From an uncultured Collinsella sp. (GTDB taxonomy: Bacteria > Actinomycetota > Coriobacteriia > Coriobacteriales > Coriobacteriaceae): a stretch of 11,366 nt of DNA. A program made the translations under genes and the position numbers. Shown piece after piece: positions 1 to 7,019 of the stretch. Numbering within the stretch: the first letter of the stretch is position 1; each line of letters opens with the position of its first letter. The DNA lies in the NCBI GenBank assembly GCA_900549185.1, contig URNM01000061.1, forward strand, positions 1 through 11,366. The letters are read 5' to 3'. Below the pieces are notes generated by a model that saw only the letters and a list, made by a program, of their open reading frames with translations, did not search any database and was not told the DNA's origin.

Positions 1-28
1 GGCAGCGTCAGATGTGTATAAGAGACAG
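1..28 (+). other. Nextera/Tn5 Read 1 adapter (not genomic)
   Basis: The first 28 bases are the 3' part of the Illumina Nextera Read 1 adapter and end in the 19-bp Tn5 mosaic end (AGATGTGTATAAGAGACAG). This is library-preparation sequence left on the contig. Genomic DNA begins at about 29. Confidence 0.98.
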
Positions 29-111
29 CCCCCGCCCTTGCAACAAAACCCCAAGCGGCAAACGGCAACTTTACCAGCCCTAGCGGCAGGTGGCATACTG
101 GAGAGAGCCTG

Positions 112-117
112 TACAAT
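112..117 (+). promoter_or_regulatory. Possible -10 box for the M20D gene
   Basis: TACAAT matches five of six bases of the sigma-70 -10 consensus and has a TG directly in front. Transcription would start near 124, giving a leader of about 27 nt. There is no convincing -35 box at 16-18 bp spacing, so this is a weak call. Confidence 0.3.
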
Positions 118-150
118 TTTGCGATCAACCCAGCAAGGAGCAAATCGACC

Positions 151-1614
151 ATGACGAAGACCAAGGCACAGCAGATTATGGCGGCGACCGAGGCTCGCGC
201 GGCTGACGACGTCACCGCAGCCATCAAAGACATCGCTACCGAGTTTGAGCCCTATATCATCAAGCAGCGCCGCCACTTCCATAAGCACCCGGAGCTGAGC
301 CTCGCCGAGGAGCGCACGACCTCCGACATCGCCAACCAGCTTGACGCCATGAATATCCCCTACGAGCGTCCCCTTAAGACGGGCCTTGTGGCGACCCTTC
401 GCGGCACCGCGCCGGATGCCTACCGCGAGGACGGCACGCCACGCCGCCGCATCCTGCTGCGCGCCGACATCGATGCCCTGCCCGTCACCGAGCAGACCGG
501 CGAGGAGTTCGCCAGCGTCAACGAGGGCTGCATGCACGCCTGCGGCCACGACTGCCATATCGCCATGATGCTCGGAACGCTGCAAATCCTGCGCCATATG
601 ACCGACGACATCCACGGCGAAGTCCGCATCGTATTCCAGCCCAGCGAGGAAAACGGCCAGGGCGCTAAGCTCATGATCGGCACGGGTGTGCTCGACGGCG
701 TCGATGGCGCCTACGCCGCGCACATCTGGAGTGAGGTCGACGCCGGCACCGTGAGCTGCGAGCCCGGACCGCGCATGGCCAATACCGACTGGTTCCGTAT
801 CGATGTACGCGGCACCTCGTGCCACGGCGCCATGCCCCAGCGCGGTCACGACGCCGTCATGGTGGCCGCAGAGATCGTCAACGCCCTGCAGACCATCGTC
901 TCGCGCGAGATCAGCCCCTACGAGCCGGCTGTCATCACCGTCGGCGAGCTGCACGGCGGCACCGCACGCAACGTTATCGCCGGCACGGCCTACCTCGCCG
1001 GCACGGTGCGCACCTACGGCGATTCGACCCACGAGGAAATGCCGGAGCTTATGCGCCGCATCGTGGAGCATACCGCGGCCGCCTTGGGCGCCGAGGCAGA
1101 GCTCACCGACTACACCATCGCCAACTACAAGGTCGAAAACGACGCCGCCTCGAGCGAGCGCTGCCGTCAGGCTGTAATCAAGTGCCTGGGCCCCACCGGC
1201 CAAGGCCATTATCGCGGCACGCTTTCGGGCGAGGATTTTTCGGAGTACCTGCGTCGCGTACCGGGCGTGCTCGCCTTTGTAGGTACGCGCAACCCCAAGA
1301 TTGGCGCCACGTACGCCCAACATTCCTGCTTCTACAAGATCGACGAGACCGTACTGGCAAAGGGCTCCATGGTGGCCGCCCAGTATGCTATCGACTTTTT
1401 GGCCGAGCCCACGCAAGAGGAGCTCGACGGCCCCGCGATTACCGCGGTCGCCGAAACCAACCCCGATCTGGCCGCCAAGTTGCGCTCTGCCAAGGCGACG
1501 ACCGCCGAGGCTCGCGACGCCATCCATGATGCCCGAACGGCTCGCCATGCCGCGATCAAGGGCATCCACGACGCACGCGCTGCTGCACGCCGCGAGGAGA
1601 AGCACGACGAGTAG
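151..1614 (+). CDS. M20D family metal-dependent amidohydrolase
   Basis: Predicted cytoplasmic two-metal hydrolase of the peptidase M20 family, subfamily D (the HipO / AbgB / N-acyl-amino-acid amidohydrolase group), which cleaves amide bonds of N-acylated amino acids or similar substrates. Visible family motifs are HFHKHPELS (residues 42-50), LRADIDALP (103-111), HACGHD (129-134), QPSEEN (163-168), AAHIW (189-193), CHGAMPQRG (224-232, dimerisation/lid domain), SGEDFSEY (359-366) and AQHSCFY (389-395). Expected metal ligands C131, H133, E167, H191 and H391 are all present. AAGGAG at 135-140, 10 nt before the ATG, supports the start. At 487 aa it is longer than the roughly 390-420 aa usual for the family. 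The extra part is a charged, Ala-rich tail from about residue 420 that looks helical. The substrate cannot be read from sequence. It is the only rightward gene here and ends against a shared terminator. Confidence 0.93.
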   Translation: MTKTKAQQIMAATEARAADDVTAAIKDIATEFEPYIIKQRRHFHKHPELSLAEERTTSDIANQLDAMNIPYERPLKTGLVATLRGTAPDAYREDGTPRRRILLRADIDALPVTEQTGEEFASVNEGCMHACGHDCHIAMMLGTLQILRHMTDDIHGEVRIVFQPSEENGQGAKLMIGTGVLDGVDGAYAAHIWSEVDAGTVSCEPGPRMANTDWFRIDVRGTSCHGAMPQRGHDAVMVAAEIVNALQTIVSREISPYEPAVITVGELHGGTARNVIAGTAYLAGTVRTYGDSTHEEMPELMRRIVEHTAAALGAEAELTDYTIANYKVENDAASSERCRQAVIKCLGPTGQGHYRGTLSGEDFSEYLRRVPGVLAFVGTRNPKIGATYAQHSCFYKIDETVLAKGSMVAAQYAIDFLAEPTQEELDGPAITAVAETNPDLAAKLRSAKATTAEARDAIHDARTARHAAIKGIHDARAAARREEKHDE

Positions 1615-1659
1615 TCGATTCGCTGGCATCTCGCAGTCATAGCCACATCGCGATGTCAA

Positions 1660-1695
1660 AGCGGGGGCGGACGTTTCGACACGTCCGCCCCCGCT
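1660..1695. terminator. Bidirectional hairpin terminator between convergent genes
   Basis: A perfect 15-bp GC-rich inverted repeat (1660-1674 and 1681-1695) encloses a 6-nt loop. It lies between the ends of the convergent M20D and zinc-ribbon genes. Flanking T/A tracts are short (CATTCTT on one side, TTTGAC on the other), so termination could work both ways but not with a classical long U-tract. Confidence 0.75.
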
Positions 1696-1754
1696 CATTC
1701 TTCAAGCGCTATTTCTACTATTTCTACCCCGTCCCCAAATGGCAGACGGCATGG

Positions 1755-3068
1755 CTACTCGTCCTGAGGTTCCTCGTCGGAGCTTGGCTCGGACGCCGAC
1801 TCAGGTGCAGGTGCCGGCTCAGGCTCAGGCTCAGGCGCAGGCTCGGGCTCAGATGCCGTCTCAGACTCGGGCGCCGGCTCAGGCTCGGTCGCGGGAGCGG
1901 GTGCAGGTGCCGGCTCAGGGTTGGGCTCGGACTCAGGTGCGGGCTCGGCATCCGGAGCGCTGTAACCCGAGGGAGCGGACTTCTTCTCGAAGGGCAATAC
2001 AAAAGTCAGGACGTCGTCCTTGTCCTCGTCGGCCCACTCGCTTGCATAACGTGCAACCCAATAGCCAACGGCACGGTGCTTGAGCATCTTGCCAAAGACC
2101 GTAAGAAATACGGTGACGAAAGCGACCAGCACCAAGAACAGCGCGAGCGTGACGCCACCGCCGGTAACAATTGCCTCAATACCCGTAGGACGATAGTAGT
2201 AGCTATACATACCGACAGAGGCAATGGCGCCAAAGACGACCGTCAAGATCCATGTGACAACGTTGGCGACCAGGCCCGTCAAAAACTCGGGAAGGAACGA
2301 AGCACAGAACAGCTTGGTCTTGTTGTGCTTAAACGCCGCCCAGACCTTATCGAGCGAAAACGCGCTCTCGACACGCCCGGTCACCGCAAAGTGCATCACG
2401 GCGATGTCGGCGAACATCTTAAAGAAGACACCCAGAATCGCCGAGGCAATTAGCGCCAGGACAAGCAGGCCAAGCGAGCCAAACAGCGCAGCCTCGAGCG
2501 CATAAGAGCCGTAATAAGAATACGAGCCCGCAGCGCCAATTACCACGCCCTCCACCAGCGAAAGCACTACACCGATAACGGGAATGGCAGCGATAACCTC
2601 GAGCACGACCGAAATAACGCTCGAAAAGACTCCGAGACCAAACGACGTGGAACGCATCAGCGGACGATCCATGCCGTCATCGATCTTAAGCGACAGATCG
2701 CGACCCCACTCGATGCCAAAGCCGGAACCGCACACGCTCGCAATGCAAGCTGCCAAAAAGCCGATGGCACCCGCAATGCCGCCAATAACGGGAATAAACA
2801 ACACGAGCACCGACACAACGCAAATCAGCGCCGGCAAAAACGCGATTTGGCATACACGCTGAAGCACACCCGGAGTCTTGGTCATATCTTGGAACGCCTG
2901 AGCCACACAGCCCTTTGGCGCATTCGCCACGGGCGGTTGCGGAACAAACTGCTGGGGCTGAGGCTGTCCCTGGGGAGCGGGGCCAGCGGCACCGGCATTA
3001 GGAGCACCACACACGCCGCAGAACTTGTCGTTATCGCCCATGGGGGCGCCACACTGCGAGCAGAACAT
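1755..3068 (-). CDS. Zinc-ribbon polytopic membrane protein with Pro/Glu tail
   Basis: Predicted integral membrane protein of 437 aa, function unknown. It has three parts. First, an N-terminal zinc ribbon with ligand pairs C3/C6 and C17/C20 (CSQCGAP, CGVCGAP), followed by a Pro/Gln-rich linker to about residue 50. Second, a membrane domain, about residues 73-330, with roughly six hydrophobic segments (near 75-93, 97-113, 145-180, 190-215, 260-288 and 303-326), somewhat reminiscent of DUF4013-type proteins. Third, a low-complexity acidic PEPAP-rich tail (about 372-431). The frame stays open upstream to 3140, but I start at 3068: this Met opens directly into the zinc ribbon and has AAGGG 8 nt upstream. 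The GGNNDAK-like upstream stretch shows no domain. Zinc ribbons of this type often head bacterial envelope or secretion-related membrane proteins, but no neighbour reveals its job. Confidence 0.8.
   Translation of the reverse strand: MFCSQCGAPMGDNDKFCGVCGAPNAGAAGPAPQGQPQPQQFVPQPPVANAPKGCVAQAFQDMTKTPGVLQRVCQIAFLPALICVVSVLVLFIPVIGGIAGAIGFLAACIASVCGSGFGIEWGRDLSLKIDDGMDRPLMRSTSFGLGVFSSVISVVLEVIAAIPVIGVVLSLVEGVVIGAAGSYSYYGSYALEAALFGSLGLLVLALIASAILGVFFKMFADIAVMHFAVTGRVESAFSLDKVWAAFKHNKTKLFCASFLPEFLTGLVANVVTWILTVVFGAIASVGMYSYYYRPTGIEAIVTGGGVTLALFLVLVAFVTVFLTVFGKMLKHRAVGYWVARYASEWADEDKDDVLTFVLPFEKKSAPSGYSAPDAEPAPESEPNPEPAPAPAPATEPEPAPESETASEPEPAPEPEPEPAPAPESASEPSSDEEPQDE
1787..1957 (-). repeat. Intragenic GGCTCA-type simple repeat (Pro/Glu tail)
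   Basis: Degenerate tandem hexamer-like units (GGCTCA, GGCTCG, GGTGCA) fill this stretch and encode the alternating Pro/Glu/Ala tail of the zinc-ribbon membrane protein. Because unit changes of 6 nt keep the frame, the tail length is likely to vary between strains. It is also a likely spot for assembly error. Confidence 0.8.
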
Positions 3069-3217
3069 AGAATCATCCCTTCGTATCTTGAACAAATCAC
3101 TTGGATCGCAAACGATGTCTTTAGCATCATTATTGCCCAATGTGGGGTCAAATACTCAAAGATGACCGATTTGCAAGATACACGGCGCCAGCAGGCGGTT
3201 CGTTGAATACGTCCGCG

Positions 3218-4240
3218 CTAGTTCGTTCCGCGGAAGCCCTTGCCGACGATCTCGGAGCTGTCGACAATCGTGATAAAGGCACCCGGATCGACTTCGCGCG
3301 CATAGCGGCGCAGCTGCACGGCCTCGCGACGGCTCAGCACGCTCATGATCACCGTCACGCACTTGCCCGAGAAGGCACCGTAGCCGCGGCTGATGGTCGC
3401 TGTGCGGTTGAGATGCTTGACGATAAACTCCTCGACCTTAAGGGGCTCGGAGCAAATGACCGTGCAGACTTTGCGCAGGTGAATGCTCTCAATGGCTTTG
3501 TCGACCACAAGCGTCTTGGCAAACAGGCCGAGCACACAATACAGACCGACACGCGGGCCATACAAAAAGGCCGCGATGGCCACGATGCCGATATCAACCA
3601 ACAGCAGCGCGCGGCCAATCTCGAGCGTCGTGCGGCGCTTGAGGATCATGGCAAGAATGTCCGTGCCGCCCGTCGAGGCGCCAATATCAAAGACAATAGC
3701 GCTGCCGAGCGCCGGCAAGATGACGGCAAAGCACAGGTCGAGCCACATATCACCCGTCAGAGAGACATCGGTCGGAATAAAAAGCTCAAACAGCGAAACA
3801 TAGGCCGAAAGCGCAAACGAGGCGAAGACGCTCCACAGGATTGCCTTGCGCTCCAAAAAGATAAAGCCCAAGACGACGAGAACCGCGTTGATAATCCACA
3901 TAAAAACGCCGACGGGCAGGGTCGGGAACAGCGTGGACAGAATGACCGACACGCCCGAGGTGCCGCCAAAAGCAAAGTGATTAGGGGTTTTAAACGCAAC
4001 GATGGCGAAGGCCGTAAGAATCAGGCCCAGATTGAGCTCGGCAAAAAAGCGCGGGAAGCCCGGCTCCTGGCTGCGCTTTTGACCGACACGCTCGCCGCGC
4101 TCGATATCGGTGCGATCAACCACGCGCTCCATCGGCACCACGGGAGGACGATGCACCTCCTCGGCAGCACGCGATGCCGCCTCTGCCGCGGCGGCCTCAA
4201 TTGCCCATGCCTTGCTTTCTGTTTCGTGCTCATCGGCCAT
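3218..4240 (-). CDS. YitT family membrane protein with DUF2179 domain
   Basis: Predicted polytopic membrane protein of 340 aa, of the YitT/DUF161 family with a C-terminal DUF2179 domain. The family is widespread in Gram-positive bacteria and its biochemical role is not settled. Residues 1-63 form an unusual charged, Ala/Glu-rich cytoplasmic extension. About seven hydrophobic segments follow (near 68-85, 90-105, 110-129, 133-153, 168-187, 210-226 and 228-246). Characteristic family motifs are FGGTSGVSVIL (91-101) and GASTGGTDIL (187-196). DUF2179 covers about 256-332 and includes RGYGAFSGK. Start: ATG with GAGGGG upstream at 7-bp spacing. It is separated from asp23 by 208 bp containing a terminator, so it probably has its own promoter. 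No operon partner is evident. Confidence 0.9.
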   Translation of the reverse strand: MADEHETESKAWAIEAAAAEAASRAAEEVHRPPVVPMERVVDRTDIERGERVGQKRSQEPGFPRFFAELNLGLILTAFAIVAFKTPNHFAFGGTSGVSVILSTLFPTLPVGVFMWIINAVLVVLGFIFLERKAILWSVFASFALSAYVSLFELFIPTDVSLTGDMWLDLCFAVILPALGSAIVFDIGASTGGTDILAMILKRRTTLEIGRALLLVDIGIVAIAAFLYGPRVGLYCVLGLFAKTLVVDKAIESIHLRKVCTVICSEPLKVEEFIVKHLNRTATISRGYGAFSGKCVTVIMSVLSRREAVQLRRYAREVDPGAFITIVDSSEIVGKGFRGTN

Positions 4241-4329
4241 TACGGCAACCCCTCGTTAACAATTTGGAAACAATGCGCCCATTAGGGTAACGCGGAACGC
4301 GACGATTGCAACCCCTAGTTAGACGAGCG

Positions 4330-4353
4330 GTATGCCTACATCGGGGGGCATAC
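4330..4353. repeat. 7-bp inverted repeat upstream of the YitT gene
   Basis: GTATGCC (4330-4336) and GGCATAC (4347-4353) form a perfect 7-bp inverted repeat around a 10-nt G-rich spacer. It lies about 90 bp upstream of the YitT gene, next to the asp23 terminator. It could be an operator or simply RNA structure. Nothing else identifies a binding protein. Confidence 0.4.
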
Positions 4354-4357
4354 AAAT

Positions 4358-4395
4358 AACGGCCGGCCACGCTTTTACTTGCGCGGTCGGCCGTT
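4358..4395 (-). terminator. Rho-independent terminator of the asp23 operon
   Basis: On the minus strand a 15-bp stem with one A-C mismatch and one G-U pair (arms 4381-4395 and 4358-4372) encloses an 8-nt loop, followed by TTATTTGTAT. It lies about 55 nt downstream of the asp23 stop codon, beyond the repeat at 4396-4450. Confidence 0.7.
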
Positions 4396-4450
4396 TAACG
4401 TTTTCGCAGATAAAACCTGCCAAAACAAACCTGTCTCTTTTTGGAAGGTT
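4396..4450 (-). repeat. Dispersed palindromic repeat, copy A
   Basis: Read on the minus strand, this 55-bp stretch matches 9266-9320 (plus strand) at 50 of 55 positions. Its left and right arms (AACCTTCCAAAA, TTTTGGCAGGTT) pair with one mismatch and flank the core GAGACAGG. A non-palindromic tail ending in AAACGTTA is also conserved. The repeat begins inside the asp23 stop codon and runs up to the operon terminator. The hairpin followed by TTAT could itself weaken read-through. Copy number in the genome is unknown. Confidence 0.85.
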
Positions 4451-4964
4451 ATTCGTGCTGGCTGGTGCGGTGCTCGTACTCCTCGGGGGTGATGACGTCC
4501 TCGATGCGCAGGTTGACGCCCGCCACCTCAAGGCCGGTCATCGCGGCAAGGCGCTCGGTGACACGTGCCTTGACATCGTCGAAGATCGCGGGCGCATAGG
4601 CGCCGTACTCGATAATGACGGAGATGTTGACGACCACACGATTGTCATCGGTGACCTCGACCGTCACGCCCTTGGTCAGATTCTCGGCACCAAACTGCTC
4701 CTGCACAAAGTGCATGAGGTTACCCTTCATGCCCAGAACGTGCGGAACCTCGCGGGTGGCCATGGCAACGATCTTCTCGATCACACCGTTGGAATAGGTC
4801 AGCGAGTCCTCGGACTCGTCTGTTTCCTCGTCGTCCTCATCCGCATCGGACTCGGCCTCGACGAGCGCCTCGTCCTCGAGCGTCACATCCTCGGCTTCGG
4901 CGACGGCCGCCTCGTTCTCCTCGAGCTCGGTATCGGCCACATCGACCTTCGTATTAAAAGCCAT
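4449..4964 (-). CDS. Asp23/Gls24 family envelope stress protein
   Basis: Predicted soluble, membrane-associated protein of 171 aa. In Staphylococcus aureus the family founder Asp23 is tethered to the membrane by AmaP and linked to cell-envelope stress. The Asp23 domain covers about residues 55-160: LTYSNGVIEKIVAMATREVP at its start, VTVEVTDDNRVVVNISVIIEYG in the middle, and VAGVNLRIEDVI near the end. Residues 8-54 are an extremely acidic tail (Glu/Asp-rich) not seen in short family members. A strong GGAGG lies 5 nt before the ATG. It is the last gene of the leftward amaP / DUF2273 / asp23 operon, 44 bp after the DUF2273 gene, which supports the assignment. Confidence 0.93.
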   Translation of the reverse strand: MAFNTKVDVADTELEENEAAVAEAEDVTLEDEALVEAESDADEDDEETDESEDSLTYSNGVIEKIVAMATREVPHVLGMKGNLMHFVQEQFGAENLTKGVTVEVTDDNRVVVNISVIIEYGAYAPAIFDDVKARVTERLAAMTGLEVAGVNLRIEDVITPEEYEHRTSQHE

Positions 4965-5008
4965 GGTTCCTCCTTATGCCTGCCGCGGATGCGACAGTCG
5001 AATACATA

Positions 5009-5386
5009 TTAGCGGCCGCTAAACAGACGGCCGAAGAAGTTGACGATCCCGTTTTCGCCGTCGCGAATTTGGCCGATCACGGCGCCGATCAGCACGAAGA
5101 ATGCAATGACGAGCGTGTCCCACAGGCCGAGCGTGAGCACCAACACGGCAAGGATAAAGCCAGCGACGGCACCGAGCGTGGTGTTGGGATGACGCACAGC
5201 ATAGCTCCAGATGGCAGCGCCCGTACCCTTGATGAGACCCATAGCCTCGTCAAAATCCGCGGCCGCCGCGTCTTGCAACTCGGTTGCTTCTGCTTTGGAA
5301 TCAACAGGTTCGTTCGCCGGCGTGGCGCTCTGGTCAATCGTCAGGCGCGGCGTACGAGCGGTCTTATCTTGATTGGTATCACTCAC
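5009..5386 (-). CDS. DUF2273 family small membrane protein
   Basis: Predicted membrane protein of 125 aa. The first 55 residues are polar. The DUF2273 domain follows (about 59-115): SYAVRHPNTTLGAVAGF, then two closely spaced hydrophobic helices (about 70-88 and 91-107) and the GAVIGQIRDG motif. The frame is open up to 5599, but that part is antisense to conserved amaP codons. I chose GTG at 5386, with GGAGGT (5392-5397) 5 nt upstream. This start overlaps the amaP end by 8 bp, a sign of translational coupling. DUF2273 genes commonly sit between amaP and asp23 in Gram-positive bacteria, exactly as here. The molecular role is not established. Confidence 0.88.
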   Translation of the reverse strand: MSDTNQDKTARTPRLTIDQSATPANEPVDSKAEATELQDAAAADFDEAMGLIKGTGAAIWSYAVRHPNTTLGAVAGFILAVLVLTLGLWDTLVIAFFVLIGAVIGQIRDGENGIVNFFGRLFSGR

Positions 5387-5924
5387 CGGAAACCTCCACG
5401 GTCTGGACGGTAGTCTTGGACGGCAAAAAACGGACGCGCGTGGTCGTACCCGGCGTGCCGAGCATGGTGTCGCAAGCTTCCTCGATGCGCTGCTGCATCG
5501 CGGTAGCCAGAGATGCCACGTCCTTATCGTCAAGCGCGATAGCCTCGACCTTAAAACGGACGTGCGAATCGTCGGAACCTTGGACGCGGGCCTCGACATG
5601 CTCGACCATCACGCGGTCGTCGCGCTCGGCAGCAGCCCTGGCACACGAAGAAAGCGCCGCGAGCGTGACCTCGATATTGCGCTCCCCCGCCGGATGCACG
5701 CAGGACGGCTCGCGACGAGCAAACATCAGGCGGAAGAAGCTTACCAGCACGCCGATCGCCACAACTCCGCCGCATGCCGTCACAACAATGCGCGGCATGG
5801 GGTCGCGCATCAGCAGCATAAAGCGATACGTATACGGCCCCCAAAACTGGCAGACAAGCGTACCCAGCGCCACGATGGTGGCGGCAAGATACACGATCGC
5901 TAGGGCTCGTTTGAGTACGCGCAC
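5379..5924 (-). CDS. amaP: AmaP-like membrane anchor for Asp23
   Basis: Predicted membrane protein of 181 aa resembling alkaline shock response membrane anchor protein AmaP, which tethers Asp23 to the cytoplasmic membrane. Two transmembrane helices lie at about residues 7-27 and 46-66. A cytoplasmic domain (about 82-168) follows the Asp23-like pattern: a helix (IEVTLAALSSCARAAAE), beta strands (VMVEHVEARV, VRFKVEAIAL), a long helix and a final VRF strand. The start is GTG, with AGGGAG 6 nt upstream. It is the first gene of the operon. The family is recognised mostly from architecture and context, since overall sequence conservation in AmaP is low. Confidence 0.83.
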   Translation of the reverse strand: MRVLKRALAIVYLAATIVALGTLVCQFWGPYTYRFMLLMRDPMPRIVVTACGGVVAIGVLVSFFRLMFARREPSCVHPAGERNIEVTLAALSSCARAAAERDDRVMVEHVEARVQGSDDSHVRFKVEAIALDDKDVASLATAMQQRIEEACDTMLGTPGTTTRVRFLPSKTTVQTVEVSGE

Positions 5925-5974
5925 GCGGCGCTCCCTTCAAATCTCGGCTCTCGAAATGCAAAACGGTTCGCATC

Positions 5975-5980
5975 ATTATA
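5975..5980 (-). promoter_or_regulatory. Likely -10 box of the amaP/asp23 operon
   Basis: A perfect TATAAT on the minus strand, about 50 nt before the amaP GTG. It overlaps the U-tract of the yebC terminator. No good TTGACA-like box sits 16-18 bp upstream because that position falls inside the terminator stem. The promoter may therefore need an activator or another sigma factor (inference). Confidence 0.45.
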
Positions 5981-6021
5981 AAAGAGCCGGGTCCGGTGCT
6001 CTACGCACGCGGATCCGGCTC
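5978..6021 (-). terminator. Terminator downstream of yebC
   Basis: On the minus strand a 12-bp stem with one mismatch (arms 6010-6021 and 5984-5995) and a 14-nt loop is followed by TTTTA. It sits about 70 nt past the yebC stop codon and separates yebC from the amaP operon. Confidence 0.62.
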
Positions 6022-6090
6022 ATCTATTCCACGAGGCTTGCATGCTCGCTTCATTATGCCCAGATATGCACGGCTTAACCCGTGCGGGCG

Positions 6091-6897
6091 CTACTCCTCC
6101 TCGAGGGCAGCAATGACCTCGTCGGTCATGTCCATGGTGCTGTAAACATCCTGGACGTCGTCGAGCTCCTCAAGACGGTCGATGAGGCGCTGAACCTTCT
6201 TGGCGTCGGCGCCGGAGACCTCGGTCGGGGTGGTCGGGACCATGGTGGTCTCGGAGCCCTTGACCTGGACGCCCTGCTCCTCGAGCGCCTTGGAGACAGC
6301 CATGACCTCGTTGGCAGTAGTCCAGACGATCCACTCCTCGCCGGCATCCTCGTAGTCCTCGCCACCGGCCTCGGCGATGGCCATCATGAACTCATCCTCG
6401 TCACCGGCAGCACCGTTGGCGATCATGGTCTCCTTCTTGGCGTTCTCGTCCAGGATCTCCTTGGCGACGACGATCTGGCCCTTGCGCTCAAACTGGAAGG
6501 CGACGGAGCCGGAGGTGCCCAGGTTGCCACCAGCGTGGGAGAAGGCGGAACGGACATCAGCGGCGGTACGGTTGCGGTTGTCGGTCAGGCAGTCGACGTA
6601 GACGGCGACACCGGCGGGACCGTAGCCCTCGTACACGATGTTCTCGTAGACGGCGGCGTCAGCACCCGAGCCAAAAGCCTTGTCGATAGCGGACTTGATC
6701 TTGTCCTTAGGCATGGACTGAGCCTTGGCCTTGGCAACGGCAGCGGCGAGGCTGGCGTTGTTCTCGGGCAGCGGGTCACCGCCGAGACGGGCAGCAACGG
6801 TGATGTTGCGGCTGAGCTTGGAGAAGAGGGCGGAACGCTTGGCGTCCTGCGCGCCCTTACGATGCTTGGTTGTGGCCCACTTAGAGTGTCCGGACAT
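6091..6897 (-). CDS. yebC: YebC/PmpR family protein
   Basis: Predicted cytoplasmic protein of 268 aa in the YebC/PmpR/TACO1 family. Members have been described as DNA-binding regulators, and more recently as factors that help ribosomes through difficult sequences such as proline runs. The N-terminus is diagnostic: SGHSKWATTKHRKGAQDAKR (2-21), then NNASLAAAVAKAK, MPKDKIKSAIDKA and YEGYGPAGVAVYVDCLTDNRNRT in order, with the NLGTSGSVAFQFERKG motif at 125-140. It is somewhat longer than the usual 240-250 aa because of an acidic insert at about 152-170. The ATG has AGGAG 7 nt upstream. It appears to be a single-gene transcript with its own terminator. It is not beside ruvC, the common neighbour in many bacteria. 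Confidence 0.96.
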   Translation of the reverse strand: MSGHSKWATTKHRKGAQDAKRSALFSKLSRNITVAARLGGDPLPENNASLAAAVAKAKAQSMPKDKIKSAIDKAFGSGADAAVYENIVYEGYGPAGVAVYVDCLTDNRNRTAADVRSAFSHAGGNLGTSGSVAFQFERKGQIVVAKEILDENAKKETMIANGAAGDEDEFMMAIAEAGGEDYEDAGEEWIVWTTANEVMAVSKALEEQGVQVKGSETTMVPTTPTEVSGADAKKVQRLIDRLEELDDVQDVYSTMDMTDEVIAALEEE

Positions 6898-7019
6898 ACG
6901 TGTCTCCTATCGGTTTCGACCTAAAGCCCAGCGCAGATGCTCGGGCAATATAAACAAACGTCGTTATGATATACCTACTGGCCTGCGAGATAAACCCCAA
7001 AATGAAGGCGTCGTGATGA

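Noticed and set aside
819..1529. Long plus-strand open frame inside the M20D gene
   Set aside because: Arg-rich, low-complexity translation with no domain. It is a +1-type shadow of the M20D gene in GC-rich DNA.
1787..1957. Possible CRISPR or non-coding tandem repeat
   Set aside because: Units are short, degenerate and without spacers, and they read in frame as the Pro/Glu tail of the membrane protein.
3069..3140. 24-residue N-terminal extension of the zinc-ribbon protein
   Set aside because: No domain, and the internal Met at 3068 has its own AAGGG and opens directly into the zinc ribbon.
3140..4285. 381-codon plus-strand open frame opposite the YitT gene
   Set aside because: Antisense to clear YitT family motifs. 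The translation is charged and unstructured with no recognisable domain.
4396..4450. Copy A as a simple terminator only
   Set aside because: A separate GC-rich terminator follows at 4358-4395, and the matching copy at 9266-9320 lies in a 5' leader in the other orientation.
6082..6924. 280-codon plus-strand open frame opposite yebC
   Set aside because: Gly/Val/Leu-rich mirror of yebC codon bias. yebC has diagnostic motifs and a ribosome-binding site.
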